DNA of 64,000 nt from Terana coerulea (taxonomy: Eukaryota; Basidiomycota; Agaricomycetes; Polyporales; Phanerochaetaceae): assembly GCA_024811115.1 (NCBI GenBank), contig JAKOGH010000051.1:310001-374000 (forward strand), in the 5' to 3' direction. This document shows, piece after piece, positions 1 through 12,339 of this stretch. The translations under genes and the position numbers were made by a program. Position 1 is the first letter of the stretch. Every line of letters begins with the position of its first letter. The notes under the pieces are model-generated. The model made no database searches. It had not been told where the DNA came from and was given only the letters and a program-made list of their open reading frames with translations.

Positions 1-706
1 CGCCGTCAACTCGACTCTCAATTCGGCTCACCGCATCGAGAATAACGGATGTTCGTTTGCATTCTTTCCCCCTGCCCGACCCCGTGCTGATCATCCGGTC
101 CCTCCAGGACACACATGCATCCGCCTCCGGTCAACGTGTTCAATACAAGACATGCTTCTGCGTCCGCGTGAACGTTCCATAACATGCTCTTCTGCCGCAG
201 AGCGACGGCGTCTGCCACCGGAGGGGGCTGACAGAGTCTGAAGATCTGAAGGACGAGCGGACCAAGTCGATTGTGGCGAGACACGGGCACTCCATGGAGC
301 AGCTGACGGTTAGCTCGCTGTTCCAGGGTATGCGCTCGCTCGTCTCTCGCCTCGCCATCATCACGACTGATATTCTGCGTATGTGCAGTTCAGCCAAATA
401 TTTGCGATCGTATGCCGAATGAACAGTCCGTCTCGGTCGACGTGGTCTGCGCCGCCATCCGCCAGGGCTCCTTCCTCGCCAAGACGTCCGATTCTGGCTG
501 GACTGCGCCAGTCGTTTTCGACAGCGAGGGGGATGAGGCGGCGTCGGTGTGCGCTGGTACCATGCGTGCGCCACAATCTTGTCCTGGGGCACCCTCTACC
601 GCTTACTGACGCTTTGGTTGCAGATCCCCGGACCTCACGGCCTCGTCGCCAGTCCTTCGAGCCGCGTGCCGACGCTGGACATCCGAGCCAACCTTGCCCC
701 AGCTGA
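1..706 (+). CDS. 3' part of an unrecognised spliced gene
   Basis: A reading frame can be followed through three exons: about 201-327 (preceded by a pyrimidine-rich tract ending in CAG), 389-556 and 624-706, with introns of about 61 and 67 bp that carry GT and CAG ends. The phases fit (G|TT and G|AT joins) and the frame closes with TGA at 704-706. The 5' part lies beyond the window or upstream of 201. The peptide is acidic to neutral and polar, with no membrane segment and no motif I recognise. The function is unknown. The exon chain is supported only by splice signals and an open frame, so it could also be a decayed gene. Confidence 0.35.
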
Positions 707-783
707 AGGACGCTGCCTGCTACACCACATATACGACGCCACGTTGACCAGCAAGTCCTCCCTATAGGACACTCGCATTCACA

Positions 784-1160
784 ATGGACTCCCGTGTACG
801 TCACCGCGACGCCGCAATCGAGGAAACATACTCGCCGGCGTCCCTCGACGACATCTGCCGCGCTTGGGAGGTGGGTATATGCAGTGTATCGCTTTCCCCG
901 CTGGGTTCTCTGACGACGCGTACTTATGGACCGTTCCCCGTCTCGTACGTGTACGACGGCTGTGCATCGACGAGGGCACCTCTGACGAGGAGGCGGCCGT
1001 GCCGGAGGAAAAGACAGCTGCCGAGCTCGCACCCACTCGCCAACGTCTGGCGGCCGGCCTCGACAACCGGCGTGCCCACACTTGTCATCCACCTACAGCG
1101 GTCTATTCCCAGTACGATAGCCCATGTATCTGTAGCCACGTTGGGCGTGCAGTTCAGTAA
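784..1160 (+). CDS. Possible small hypothetical gene
   Basis: An ATG at 784 opens a short frame that runs to a possible donor at about 870. A second open frame (about 864-1160) contains an acidic stretch rich in Asp and Glu. The two are in different phases, and the only obvious joining signals leave an intron that is either too short or poorly defined. I cannot name a family. It may be a separate small gene downstream of the one ending at 706, or chance open frame in GC-rich DNA. Confidence 0.13.
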
Positions 1161-1299
1161 TATCGGTGTTTGGCCTCTTGGCCGCAGCATTGTCACCAGT
1201 ATTCGATTGTCTTTCCTCTTTGAAGGTCTGCACTGGAGACTACTAGTCTTCGTGGTGTCTGAATTTCTGACAAGAACCTGTACGGCGATATGTTAATCC

Positions 1300-3900
1300 C
1301 CTTGCTTGACAAGGGTTCTGGGACCCCTTAATTGAAGCCGGTTTTCGTGTAACAAGCGCCCAGATTACATAAGTCCCTACCATTGGCCATCACTCTCCCG
1401 GGCCGCCCTCTGTCTCACTACGCCAACGAGTCGAAGCGGGCGAAGCCCGCGAGGCGAGTTGGCGTCCGTCCATGCACTAATTTCACCCAGTTTGAACCAG
1501 TTCAAGTAGTCATACCTGGTGGAGTAGCCTCATGTATCTCGCCCAAGTCTTGAAGTTTATATTGCTTCTCTCAACCGGGCTTGCAGGGGCGGTCCTCGTA
1601 ATGACCAGATCTCCATTCAGACACTTATCTCACATGTCTCCTGTGATTTCACACATCCCAAGCAGGGCTCTGCGGCCACGGGCCGCGTTCCTCTAGTTGT
1701 ATAGCGATACGTTAATTGTACGCGAACATGTGGTTCGATGTGGTGAACGGCGCACCCCACCATCAATATCGTTGAAGAGGCAAGAGTGAATGCGAGCACA
1801 AAAGCGTCAACGGTAAGAGTCGAGGTCGGTGGAAGCCTCTGTAAGGACGTTGTCCGCAAGCACCCTATGGGGCATACATATACATACATCGTACGAAACC
1901 CTACGTTGTCCCTACACGGAACGCGGAAGACTGACTGCCCATCTGGAAACAAATGCAAGCGGGAATCCGACCAGCCGACCATTGTCGCGTCCGATGAAGA
2001 AGAGCCTGCCGCGTGGTGGGGCACGCCACCCACTGGAAGAGCGCCGCCGCCACCGCCGTGTGCATCCACACTCCACCCGAGCGGGACCGTCGACTTAATC
2101 CTTGCGGCCGCCACGTCTCGCCCGTCGCGCCCGGCGCGCAGAGGCGCGTCGGGGTGCAAGACGGCACGCGAGATGTGGTCCCGTAGTGATAAAGTCGAAG
2201 ACGGCCCGGGTGAAAGGGGGCTGCGTGGCTGGCCAGAAGGTAGCTTGCAGTGAAGCAGAGGGGAACTGCGGGCTATATGAAAGGGAAATGGTTGCGAAGG
2301 CGAGGAGGAGCGATCTGCTGCAAGAAAGAGGTCGAGGAGACGCACTATTTATACACCAGCTCGCGTCTGATAACTGCAGTCAATGTGCCATTCGGGCACG
2401 CGCACTTGCAGACATGTTGCGTGCGGCGCCGCCGGAACACTGTCCTGCGCGTTGACTGCACCTCCGAGTCGGCCCCGCCTGGGCTCCCACCCCAAAGCGA
2501 CGCCAGGCCCCGCGGACAGAAAGGGACAGAACCTTGCCGGGACAACGTTCCGCACGCCTGATCCCAGCTGCCAGACAGAGGCGAGCGGACCCCACGGGTG
2601 GGGGCGTGCCTCGCGCGGGCCAGCGACGCGAGCGTCCGAAGGGCAGCGGGCAGCCCAGGTCCGCCTGGACTCCGCGGGGGATGTGCGCCGATGGCGTCCT
2701 GGGCTGCTGCCGCGTTGCGGGAATCCCATGTCAGCGCGCTGCGACGGCGCTGGATCGCGCCACGCCCGGAACGCTGCACGGCGCCATATCATACGGGATG
2801 GCGGCACGTCCACCTGACGGGCACCGATAACGGCCATGGGATACCAGCCACGGTGCTGTATAGGTCGCTGTGCCCTGGTCGACCTGTTGCAGAATACGAA
2901 TATGAAAGGAAAGGGGAACGACATGGTCGACTTACCGCCTGCTATGACTACTCCCAGGAAAGACGGAGGGCGGTGTGGCAACCGTGTGCATGGAAGACAT
3001 CGTCCGGCAGGAACTGTGTGCTTCGCGCCGAGCTGTGGGTATGCTCGCGCCGAGTGCTGCCAGGCACGGTGGGTGACAGGAGGCGACAGGGCCGCGGTTC
3101 TGTTGCACACATCGAACAGAGGCCCAGGCCCGATCTGCGCGCTCCGTCCTAAAGTTGAACCCTAAACAACGGGTGCAGCTGTCCTCCTGCGTGACATACA
3201 TAAACATACAACCGCGCCAGAAATTTCAGCGCACCAGCAACCACGGCCCTATGTATACGCTCCCCACAGCCATTCCAGCCGCTACGCCCGCGTTCGAGTG
3301 CAGCCAAGCGTCCTTGACCAAGCACTCAATCGTGTCTGACAGCGTGTCGGTCAGACAGATACAATATATGCTCGCCAAACGAGGCGAACACGACCGACCT
3401 AGAGCACCAGATAAACATCGACCGCAGCCCATCGTGGACCACGCCTCGTTCGCTTTGCTTGCCGCATCGAAGGACTGTGTGCCTGGCACCCGTCTGATAT
3501 CGCGCAATATCATGCGCTGCGTGCCCGTTGGAAATTGGCAATTGAGGCGACGTGAGACTTCGGAGGCGGAATATAGGCAAGAACACGCACCAGGAACGGC
3601 CAGTCTGAACGGCCCCCGTGTAGCTGTCGACAGCCGATGGTTGCAAGAGGGCGATCGTCGACGAGCGCTGCCGCTTGACGACGGCAGGTCGCCGAATTAT
3701 CGCGGTGATATCGCGCAGCATTGCTCAACCTGGAGGCACGGCCGGGTCATGGGTCCACGATGTGAGTGGTCGAGGCTCAGATACCGGACTGTGTGCGAAG
3801 TGAAACGGTTGTTTGTACGCAATGCTTTGACAGGACTTGTGACCGGCCTACGCGGTAGCAGAGATAGTGAAAACGCATATTTTGCACCACGGTAGCTGGT
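1300..3900. other. Gene-poor stretch, no convincing gene
   Basis: Several frames of more than 200 codons are open here on both strands (for example 1617-2345 minus, 2349-3110 minus, 3155-3895 plus). They overlap one another, show no recognisable domain, and their residue make-up (Arg, Pro, Ser, Ala, Cys) is what GC-rich non-coding DNA gives. I see no clear splice chain, repeat or promoter. Confidence 0.4.
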
Positions 3901-4301
3901 TCGAGCCTACAGTTTGATAACCTGCAACCCAAATCAATGGGGGCGGCATCGGAGAGAAAAAACACGACGCACCTTCATTCATTCTTGCTGGAAGGAAGGA
4001 AGTCAGTGAGCCAGACAGCAGCACAAGGCACGCACCGTGAACAAGAAAGCAATCCACCGATACCATCAGTATGCTTAGGGGGAGACGAAAATAATTATAC
4101 CGGACATTGTACCATAGTCTACACGCAGAAGACGGTCTAAAAACGCAAGTCGACACCCAACGCAGTCCCAACCATCTATATCCATCACAAACGCACCAAA
4201 ACGTCGTGCAAAAATCCACGAGAAAAACGGCCGACGCATCTACGAGCATATATCCTCTAGCAACCCACGAACGCATTCGCGGACGGCACAGCGAGCCCAG
4301 C

Positions 4302-5914
4302 TCACTGCCCGCCCGCACACCCATCGGACGTGCCCCGGCGGTCCGCCTTCGCGTCGAAGACGGTCTCCACCTGCATGCACAGCGACTGCTCCGCGCCCAT
4401 GCACTCGATCTCCCGCGCACGTTCGGGAAGAGGCCCAGCACGGTCTGCACGAACGCACCGACGTGCCCCGCCGCGGGCGGCGGCCCGACGACGAGCCGCG
4501 CCAGCGCCGTCTGCCGCACCTTCCCCTCTTCCTTCTCCCCTTCCTTCTCCTCGTCTGACTCTGAGTCCGCGGCGGCGGCGGAGGGACAGCGGGCGAGGTC
4601 GAGCGGGAGCGTCAGCGTGTGCAGCGCCGGACAGCGCGCCGCGAGATGCCGCAGCGCGCACACGCTCACGCCGGGCGCGCCCGCCGCCGCGTCGGGCACC
4701 GCGCCGAGGTCGAGGCGCTCGAGCGCACCCCACCAGCGCGCCATCTCCGCGACGTCCGCGTCGGTGAACGCCGGGAGGAGCATCGCGTCGACCGTGAGCG
4801 CGCGCAGGGCGCGCAGCCCGCTCAGCGGCTGGAGCGTCGTGAGCGCGCGGCGCGCGTCGGCGTCCAAGGGCGGCGGCGAGGCGTGCGCGGCGGCCGCCGT
4901 GTCCAGCTCTTCGGGGTCGAGGATCTGGTCGAGGGTGAGGTCGCGGAGAGAATGGGCGGCCTTGGCGGCGAGGAGTGTGAAGGCGGGGTGCCACGCGGAC
5001 GGGCCCTGCGCGGGCTCTTCGGTCTCGATGTACGAGCGACCGGAGGGCGTTGTGCGGGATGCGCTCCGAGGAGGGCGCACAGGAGGGCGCGCGAGGCGCG
5101 GATGCGCAGGGCGTGCAGCGACGGGAAGGCGGGGCCCGCGCGGGACGGCAATGCGTCGATGAAGTCTTCGGCGGCGAGGTGGCTCGCGTGCACTTGCAGC
5201 TCTTCCAGGTGCACCAGGGCCGGCTAGGGGAGGCCAGGGTGGGCGCGGTAAGCGACCTGCCGGTGAGCAGCGTCAGGGAGCGCAGTGCCTGGAAGGACGG
5301 CAGCAGGCCCTCGAGCCTGTCCGACAGGCAGCCCTTGATCCGGAGCCTGTGCAGCCCGGCGCGCAGGGCGGGGAGGTCGCTGAACGTGTCGGCGAGGTAG
5401 TGGCTGCGGTACCGTCCGGCGGCGCTGTCTCGCATAGCACGGAGGTCAATGTCCATGTCTGCCAGCAGCGGCGAGGAGAGGCATGGCGCTTTGACGAGGG
5501 CGCCGTCGCCTTGCAGCACGACGGATCTCAGGTTGGGGAACGGGTTGTGCGTGCGTGAAGCCAAGGGCATGCGCGGGACGTCGCTGAACACGATATGCTT
5601 TATCCGGGAGCTGTACGACTCAAACCGCTCATACAGCGCGATCTGCTCTGCTTCCGACTGCACAACATTATCAGAACACGGGTAGACAGAATGGATGGGT
5701 GTCGCACCTTCGCATCCGCCCAGCTCTCCGCCAAAGACACCACCGGCCCCGCCCTGTCCAACCGCCTCCACAGCCGGTCCAACGCCGGGTCCCGCCACGC
5801 CCGGCAGCACCGCGCGAGCTCGCAGAGCGTCCGGCGGTAGTCGCGCCCCGGCCAGTCTTCGCACTGCTCCAGCACGACCTGCAGGACTTCGTCGATCAAG
5901 AGGGCGGGGTGCAT
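4302..5914 (-). CDS. F-box protein with leucine-rich region, frame disrupted
   Basis: The ATG at 5914 begins an F-box (residues about 1-50: a start like MHPALLIDEVL, then a CELARCCRAWRDPALDRLWRR core), the part that in this family binds Skp1 of an SCF ubiquitin ligase. A 50 bp intron (5658-5707) follows. Downstream, the peptide has repeated Leu-spaced segments such as LRSLTLLTG, LRALRALTVDAMLLPAF and CPALHTLTLPLDLA, typical of fungal F-box/LRR proteins, plus an acidic Glu/Lys-rich linker. The frame must change near 5225, near 5050 and near 4425 to keep the family-like sequence. The second change could be a 35 bp intron; the third looks like an extra CG dinucleotide. Either the gene is decaying or the sequence has indels. 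It ends with TGA at about 4302. The target protein is unknown. Confidence 0.6.
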
Positions 5915-6779
5915 CGTGCGCTGGGGTTCGAGAGGACCGGGGTGCGTTGCGAAGAAGATGGGAAATCGGATGAGGAGGGCGGAGAGGGTGGTCGGACGTG
6001 GCAGAGTGCGGTCGCTGGTACCGCACAGGTCGACCTGAGCCGCCATCACTCCGATCACAATTTTTGGCAACGCGGCGCGTTGATTGGCTGATGGGTGTTG
6101 GGGTTAGGTGTGAGCCGCACAACACTCTCTTGACCTTGACCATATATCTCCAAACCGCACAACGAATACATCTATCTACCCAAGCTTCCAGTTTACTACA
6201 AAGCTTACATCCTCTCGTGGCTGGGCGCCAAAGCTCTCGCCTTTTACACTGACCGCAGTTACATAACTGAAGTAACAACCGTCGTAACCGCTTTCCCCTG
6301 CGGTCTACAACACTGAACGTACCTGGGCACTGGTCTCTGGCGACATTTCGAGAACCACTCTATATCACCCCATCACTCGTCGACGTCTGTCTAATTCTGG
6401 TCTAATTTCTCAGCTATCCAAGTCCCTATAGCTCGTCTCTACTAGCTTAACTCCATGATATCATCAAGATTGTGTCATTCCCGTTGCAACCGGCAAAGGA
6501 GGGAGACGCTGTCGTGCACCCGAATCAGTGTGAGCCCTATTTATCGCAGGAATACAAGGCAATTGTGCGCTGGCGATGGACGTACGTCCTACTTGACTTC
6601 GTCTGAGAGTACATTGGCCCCGCCTATGCCCCGCCATGACAGTATTGGACAGACAGGCTACATTACTCGTCATGCAGTGCATCTGGCCGCGCTGGCAAAA
6701 CACGGCGATAAATCTGGATGTGGAGGAATCAGTAAACGGGTCGTTTTCAGCGGATCGTCTCCTTCCACTCCGAACCAAC
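5915..6779. other. Intergenic region upstream of the F-box gene
   Basis: No gene is seen. The region holds the presumed promoter of the F-box gene, including a CCAAT-containing 55 bp segment that recurs near 9650, then unstructured sequence that leads into repeat X copy A. Confidence 0.35.
6048..6105. repeat. Short dispersed repeat with inverted CCAAT box (copy 1)
   Basis: The segment reads GGCAACGCGGCGCGTTGATT, then GGCTGATG, then GTGTTGGGGTTAGGT. The same order of blocks is found at 9653-9705. It lies about 135-190 bp upstream of the F-box start, and on the minus strand it contains CAGCCAATCA, a plausible CCAAT box. It may be a shared promoter element carried by duplication. Confidence 0.4.
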
Positions 6780-6910
6780 GCGTGCGAACCGAACCATTCG
6801 AAGGCGCGTCCCAAAGCAGACACTTTCTAGCCATTTATGGCAGGTGTTCTGAAAGCGGCGGGTATGTTTGGCCTCGTTTGGGCTGCGACGGCTGACTGAC
6901 GTTCAACGAA

Positions 6911-6920
6911 CATATAAAGG
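6911..6920 (+). promoter_or_regulatory. TATA box of repeat X copy A
   Basis: CATATAAAGG sits at the same place in all three X copies (27649 and 34575 in the others), about 85-90 bp before the hairpin. The surrounding 100 bp is the best-conserved part of the repeat. Confidence 0.5.
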
Positions 6921-7003
6921 GGGATTCCGAACCGACCGCCTCCTTCACCTCAACCATCACCTTCCCCGCATTCGAACTCCCTCAAGTGCAACCGTCTCGG
7001 CGT

Positions 7004-7033
7004 CCCCCACCTTTCAGGACTGAAAGGTGGGGG
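7004..7033. other. Conserved stem-loop in leader of X copy A
   Basis: The 13 bp arms CCCCCACCTTTCA and TGAAAGGTGGGGG are perfectly complementary and enclose the loop GGAC. The same position in the other two copies also forms a stem, with different inner base pairs. Confidence 0.6.
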
Positions 7034-9650
7034 CCAGCGTAGCGAGACCAACGTCCTCCGCCGACAGCTTGACAAGTCTTCACAAGATCAGCACACTTCT
7101 CGCCGTCATTGTCGGCCTCGCCATGTTTTGTACCGCCACCGGCTACTTCTGACTTCTCCACCTTGTCGCTCGTTCCTAATGCCAACTTCAAGAGGCGCAA
7201 CAGGAAGCTCCGCGAGCGGATCGAAAGTGCCAAGGCGCGCTTGAAGCGTCTCAGTCAAAGCTCCTCTCGCGACCCAGACGTCGCGAGCTGTCCAATGCAT
7301 TGGTTGGCAAGCTCTCGGTCAACAAGGGTCTGGCTACGTTCAACACGCCCACGGACTACGCCGTCGACTTCCTCCCGGTTCGTCTTGCTCTCGAGGTCCC
7401 TCCCCCCTCGGCGTCGGAAGCTTCCACCCTCTCCTTCACACACCCGTCAGCCTCCTCGAACTCGCCGCGTACGGTGTATACGTGGTGACCAGCACCATAC
7501 TCGTTGCACCTCTTCTCCCAACCACCGACCTCATCGGTTGCTCTCCAGCGACCTCGGCTTCAAGGCCTCAACACACGCCCCGTCCTACAGAATTGTTCTA
7601 CGCAATCCGTCTCAGATACCCTCCCCCTTGCCTACGGACGTCGTCATCTCATTCAAGCGTGTCGACCTTGAGCTTGATCCCTCAGCTGCCGCGACGAGGA
7701 CTGTCCCTATTGTCTCTGCAGGCGTACTCTCCCGCTCTCTCCCACGTGGGGGTTCATCGATGGTTGCTCCGTTCACCATTTCGACGTTCTTTCCGCCCCT
7801 CTGCAAGTTGGGCGCTGGAGACGAGTGCACCTTGGCGCGATGGGGATTGTTGCCGTATAGTCAAGGCTGTTGTTCCGAGACTGCCATTCGTGTCATCGGG
7901 GAATGGGAAGCGCAAGGTACGTCTCTTCAAGTGTTTGCTATATCGATGAGTTGCTGACGAGCATCGACTTGCAGACTAAGAATAAGCGTCGCAAGTCTAA
8001 GGCCAAGGAATCAGGAAGAAACAAGGAGCGCAAGCAGCTCGATGAAGCAGCGGCGCTCCTCGTAATCGCATCCTGGCAGGTCCCCGTCCGCATGACAGGC
8101 CAGCCTTCGCATCCATGACCTGCCGCACGACTTCCTGCGCCCACAGTTCGCCACCCCACACAAGCCTTCTCCTCGTCACCATGTCTCATGCAAGACGGTG
8201 CACGGTCACTCCGAGCCATCTATTATCAAGGGGTAGTTCTCAGTCGCTAAACAGCCACCTGTGGGTTTGTCTCGCGGTCCCACATCACCGTGTCGCGCAA
8301 ATCTTCTCAGCGCCACCGTGAGCTTGACACCAAGAGCGAGGCTACTTGGAGCAATTTGGTGATGCTCGAGAAGGAGGATGACCGCTTTCGTATGGACTCG
8401 GCCGTGTCTAGGGGTCAGAAGGAGCGAGAGGTGCGGCTATCGTGGCCGATGTTCGACGCGGCTGTAAGTTCAGTTGGCGTTGTACTCTCGAAGCGGAGAC
8501 TGATGCTTTTACCTTAGCGCAGCTTCGGATCTTTTCTGGGAGTGCGAAAAGCAACCTCTGATGCGCAGGATGAACCCGAATACGAGGACGGAATCCCTTC
8601 AAGCCAGATGGGCGACGCGATTGTCAAGCAAACCAACGAGGAATACGACGATGGGCTCGGGTTCCCAAACCGACGCCGGCAGGGCTTTGTTCATCATCAG
8701 CTCGCCGCAAGGGCCTCGACGCAACGCCAAGACCAAAGACGACTACCCCACCTTCCCGCTGCGGTGAACTGACCGGATAGACTATCGGCCGTGACGACAT
8801 GACCTGCTCTGCCTGCCCATTATTGGGATGTGGCGTCTTATCCTGTTCGTTCACGTCGTGGTTTATGCGTTCAGTTCGCGGTTTGCGTTCCACTGTCCCC
8901 CTTCATCCTCCCTCCCCGTCGTCTTTCGTCGTCTCTGCACGTGTTGCCGTCTTGACCCTTCAAGAACTTCGTACGCTCGAGCGCCGTTGCCATTCCGTCC
9001 TTGTCATCTTGGTCCTTCGAGCTGTTCATACGCCGCCCATAGCCCAATCCGCCTCTCCTCACTGGTTCTCGCCTTTCGCTCTCGTCTGCGCCCGCCGCTC
9101 CCACCGTCGCTCCCGTTGCCGCTACTCCGAACACCGTCTACGCACTGGCATTTCAGCGCATAACACTTGGATCCTCAAGCATGAGTCATCTTCACATCGA
9201 ACATCAGCCATCGTTAGGATGGTCATGGATAAACGTCCTAATTTTTCTTTTGCATTCCTCTGGATCAGTTTCTCATCTCTTAAATAGCCTTAATTACGGA
9301 CTTCTGGATTTGTATGCGTCTTGTAGCTCTTCTCATGCCCACCATATACTCCCACGTACTCCTAATCTCCCTCGCATCACGTCGCCTCTTTATTCTCTTG
9401 TAGTAATGCCCCTCCCATCGCCCTAATGTCTACCCTCCCCCATCGCCCTCCTTTTAATTAGTGAATGTAGCGGAGTATTCTCCGTATCGCCTCTTAGTTA
9501 GACAGCACCGAGCTTCCATACTTCACTTGTATCCAGAGAATCTGTTTCATTTTATACATTATTCATATCGAGTATTCTTTGGCGACGTCCATGGGAATAG
9601 TTGGAGGTCAACCCTTCCTTTCGTCCCAGGAAATTATTCAGCTGTTATGA

Positions 9651-9706
9651 TGGCAACGTGGCGCGCTGATTGGCTGATGCGCAGCGGTGTTGGGGTTAGG
9701 TTCAAG
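9651..9706. repeat. Short dispersed repeat with inverted CCAAT box (copy 2)
   Basis: This is the counterpart of 6048-6105: GGCAACGTGGCGCGCTGATT, GGCTGATG, a short insertion, then GTGTTGGGGTTAGGT. It lies just past the end of repeat X copy A and before a solo LTR. No gene starts next to it. Confidence 0.4.
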
Positions 9707-9749
9707 TCTGAGAACCTCCGGCCCCCTTGGCTCCTGAAGTTACGCCCCT

Positions 9750-10038
9750 GAGAGAATGGGAATGATTGAACTGAGGTATATTCAGCATATTCAGCTTGGT
9801 ATATATACAAGTAATGAAGGACCCCTGGAACTACTAAGACTCCTGGTACAATACTCAAGTCTAGCTATTCTAAGTGATCTACGCATGTGGCATGTAGAGA
9901 GATGTCAGGAGACACTACTCTAGTCCATGGAATACCCGAGGTTGTACTCTGGATCTCCTATGTCCATATTGGGTGATAGTCCTTGTGGCGCTGATAAGCG
10001 CTCATGTATAGCAGCGGCTAGGCGCTTATATTCTGACA
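9750..10038 (-). repeat. Solo LTR, 289 bp family (minus orientation)
   Basis: The reverse complement of 29701-29990 with scattered differences. Read on the minus strand it starts TGTCAGAATATAAGCGCC and ends CATTCTCTCA, so it has TG...CA ends, and it contains GTATATATAC near its 3' half. No internal retroelement sequence lies beside it. The flanking 5 bp (CCCCT and CACCC) do not match, so the duplication is lost or the ends are slightly off. Confidence 0.65.
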
Positions 10039-10210
10039 CACCCAGCTTGAGGTCAGTCAGAGTGCTATTTTCAAAGACAAGGAGGTTCAGCTGAAGCTAT
10101 GTTATTGCATGCAAAGAGCTGAGAGATATCATACAGGCATCTAGAGCAACATATCATATAGTAGTAGCAAATTGCGATTGTCATAAGAACAAGCCATAAC
10201 AACTTGAGTT

Positions 10211-10630
10211 TGTCGTGGAGATGAGCTCAACAGGTAACCAGAACGAGCGGATCAGAGTGAATGGGGAATATATGATAGAACAAATACGAGGAGGGTGACG
10301 AAGGCCAACTCTCAGTAGACCTCACAGAACAGGCAGGCAGGTGCCGATACTTGTCCCCAATGACCAAGTTAGTATTGCTACTATGTACAGTGTGTCAAAT
10401 ACATACCTTATCCCCAATGACCAAGAGGTCGAGATGAGGGACAAGGCTAGAGAGTCCAGAGTGCTAAGTGTCTGAGAACGTGGGAAGAATCGAGCCGCAT
10501 TTGGGCGCTAAGCGCCGGGATCATCGGAATGAAGTCTAGAGGCTCTGGGGCTGCTACCAGGCCATGTATCTGTGCTAACAAATGTATGAAAATGAAAAAT
10601 AGTATTACGTATGCATGTTTGTCTGCGACA
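10211..10630 (-). repeat. Solo LTR of the Gypsy family with GAGTT target duplication
   Basis: Minus-strand copy of the LTR of the full element at 12340-19148. It shares the blocks GGCGCTAAGCGCCGGGATCATC, split by small changes, and the tandem motif TCCCCAATGACCAAG at two places. The ends are TGTC... and ...GACA on the plus strand. The 5 bp GAGTT lies on both sides (10206-10210 and 10631-10635), which fixes the boundaries. It lies at the 3' end of arrestin copy 1. A solo LTR usually results from recombination between the two LTRs of a full insertion. Confidence 0.8.
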
Positions 10631-12339
10631 GAGTTCACCATGAATGTTGCAGCGAGGCAGATCCTTGTGGAAGAGAGTATTCTTTAATGAAGGCAAAGCA
10701 TCATAGTAAATAGTAGTAAATGCAAGCAGACGGAGTCCTGGCACATATGTCGTTGCAATTTCAACAGGAACTGTTAGGAATGGGCCTCCATCCGAGCTAT
10801 TGGCCCTGAAGCTTGCAGTGTTGGGTGCGAAAATGCAAACCTTGTACTGTCTCGGATCATTAGCAGCCCGTGAGAGAAAAGGGCAGGAGTGTGCAACACA
10901 CCAAAATCCGATACAATCCAAATCACATTGTAGGCATTCATGTCAGCTGCAAGTGAATCTCCCTTGCAATGTCTGCTTGTATGCGGTGTCACCGAATGGT
11001 TGCTATGTATGGCTAGATCGGATCGGAGCACCGGGGAGCCATATCGCAGCCTGCAGAAATTTGACAGCGTGCTCAGGTGTAGAGGACAAGAAGTATGGGT
11101 TGATTTCCGATAGTCGCACAGATAGTGGTCCATTCACTGTGGTCTAAGTTTCATAGCCCATCATTGTAATGTGCCTGAGGCATACCCGGGCAGCCTTTGG
11201 TGAGCAAAGGAGATCAAATGCTTGTTTATCTTGGCATTCCATCATAAGCAACACAGGAATCATGATACCCCGTGAAAGGACATCTGCATAAAGTCAAATT
11301 GGTGGTCTGCTCTTCGACTGTATGGTGCAGTTAAACATACTAGTTGTATAACAGAATACTACTATTGGAAGTAGGCAGTATTGAGTAAAGATCATATCAT
11401 GCATTTGCAATGGCTGATAACTTACAGAATAGTGCAACCATACAACATGTGAGTTGAATAGTTTTCCAGAGACAGTTATCTGAGGATGAATGTACTATCC
11501 AAAAGGATCATTGTGTAAGCTGAGAGGAGGTCACCCCTGTTCAAAGGCCAGTTGAAACATAGCAGATGGAGGTTTTGGAGTAACCACAGAGGTATAACGC
11601 AGGTTTGTGGTTAAGCTAAAGCATACATCGTAAGAAAAACACACAACAACCAACTGTTCACTCACACAGTTTTAGGTTTGAAGCGGCCATAGACCACCGT
11701 AACAAAAATTTCATAAACAACAATGATTTTGAAACTACGCTGGAGGTCAGAGCTGGGAAGCCTATACGTGTTCATAAAACCCCTTCTCCTAGGATGTTCG
11801 TTTCTGAGAGATCGAACATATATAGCTATGAAAGGCTTCCCGACAACTTTCTGCGCACAGAGGGCCAGTCATTGGGTGTATTGTCTTGCGTGCAAGGTGG
11901 CCAGAGCTCTTGACTATCTTTGACAAAGTGGTATATGGTGAATGATGATGTAATTAATTTACCTAGCACTTATGCCTCGTAGATCAGATTAATGGAGGTG
12001 GAGATCTAGTAGTATTAGTACCTACAGTCACAGAGACCATGATGGACTTTACACTTGTTGGTCTGTGCAAATTCAGCTCAACAGATCCCACAAGTGGTCT
12101 GCCCTCTGTCAAATACGAAATTTTGTGGTTCTGGGCAGCCTTGCCAGCTACCCATAGTATCAGCCATCCCTTACCACACTTGTCTTGTAAGAAGAAGGAT
12201 TGAGTAGGTGATTGCTCCGTAGAGTTGAGTAGAGGTGGACTTGGGATCAGAAATGGCGGTAGTGGCCTAAATAGTGGGTTTGGAGGATGATAATAATGGC
12301 GCTGTAGAAGTTGGCTCCACTGATGAATAAGAAGACACA

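Larger units (their letters stand above)
6780..9640 (+). repeat. Repeat X, copy A (TATA-promoted gene-like unit)
   Basis: About 2.86 kb, matched along its length by 27515-30270 and 34440-37330. The order of parts is: a conserved upstream block (GCGAACCGAACCATTCGAAG...), a TATA box at 6911, a 13 bp perfect hairpin at 7004-7033, a frame with a short hydrophobic stretch (LLAVIVGLAMF, near 7090-7130), a basic segment followed by a spliced join (GT donor near 7917, CAG at 7975) to a Lys/Arg-rich exon, a His/Cys-containing part (HHVSCKTVHGHSE), and a tail of about 80 residues ending in TGA near 8770. A C/T-rich 3' region follows. Stops and shifts break the frame, so this copy looks non-functional. 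The family is unknown to me. Confidence 0.6.

Noticed and set aside
3155..3895. 246-codon plus-strand frame as a gene
   Set aside because: No domain, no splice context, no promoter sign; composition fits chance in GC-rich DNA.
4302..6278. A 658-codon open frame on the minus strand read as one protein
   Set aside because: It passes through the F-box exon join and three different coding frames. Only pieces of it resemble the family, and the long stretch of Arg/Pro/Ala is GC-rich out-of-frame reading.
7109..7957. 282-codon plus-strand frame in repeat X copy A as a gene
   Set aside because: The residues conserved among the three X copies lie mostly in other frames (for example the hydrophobic stretch and LSVNKGLATF), and this frame is not open in copies B and C.
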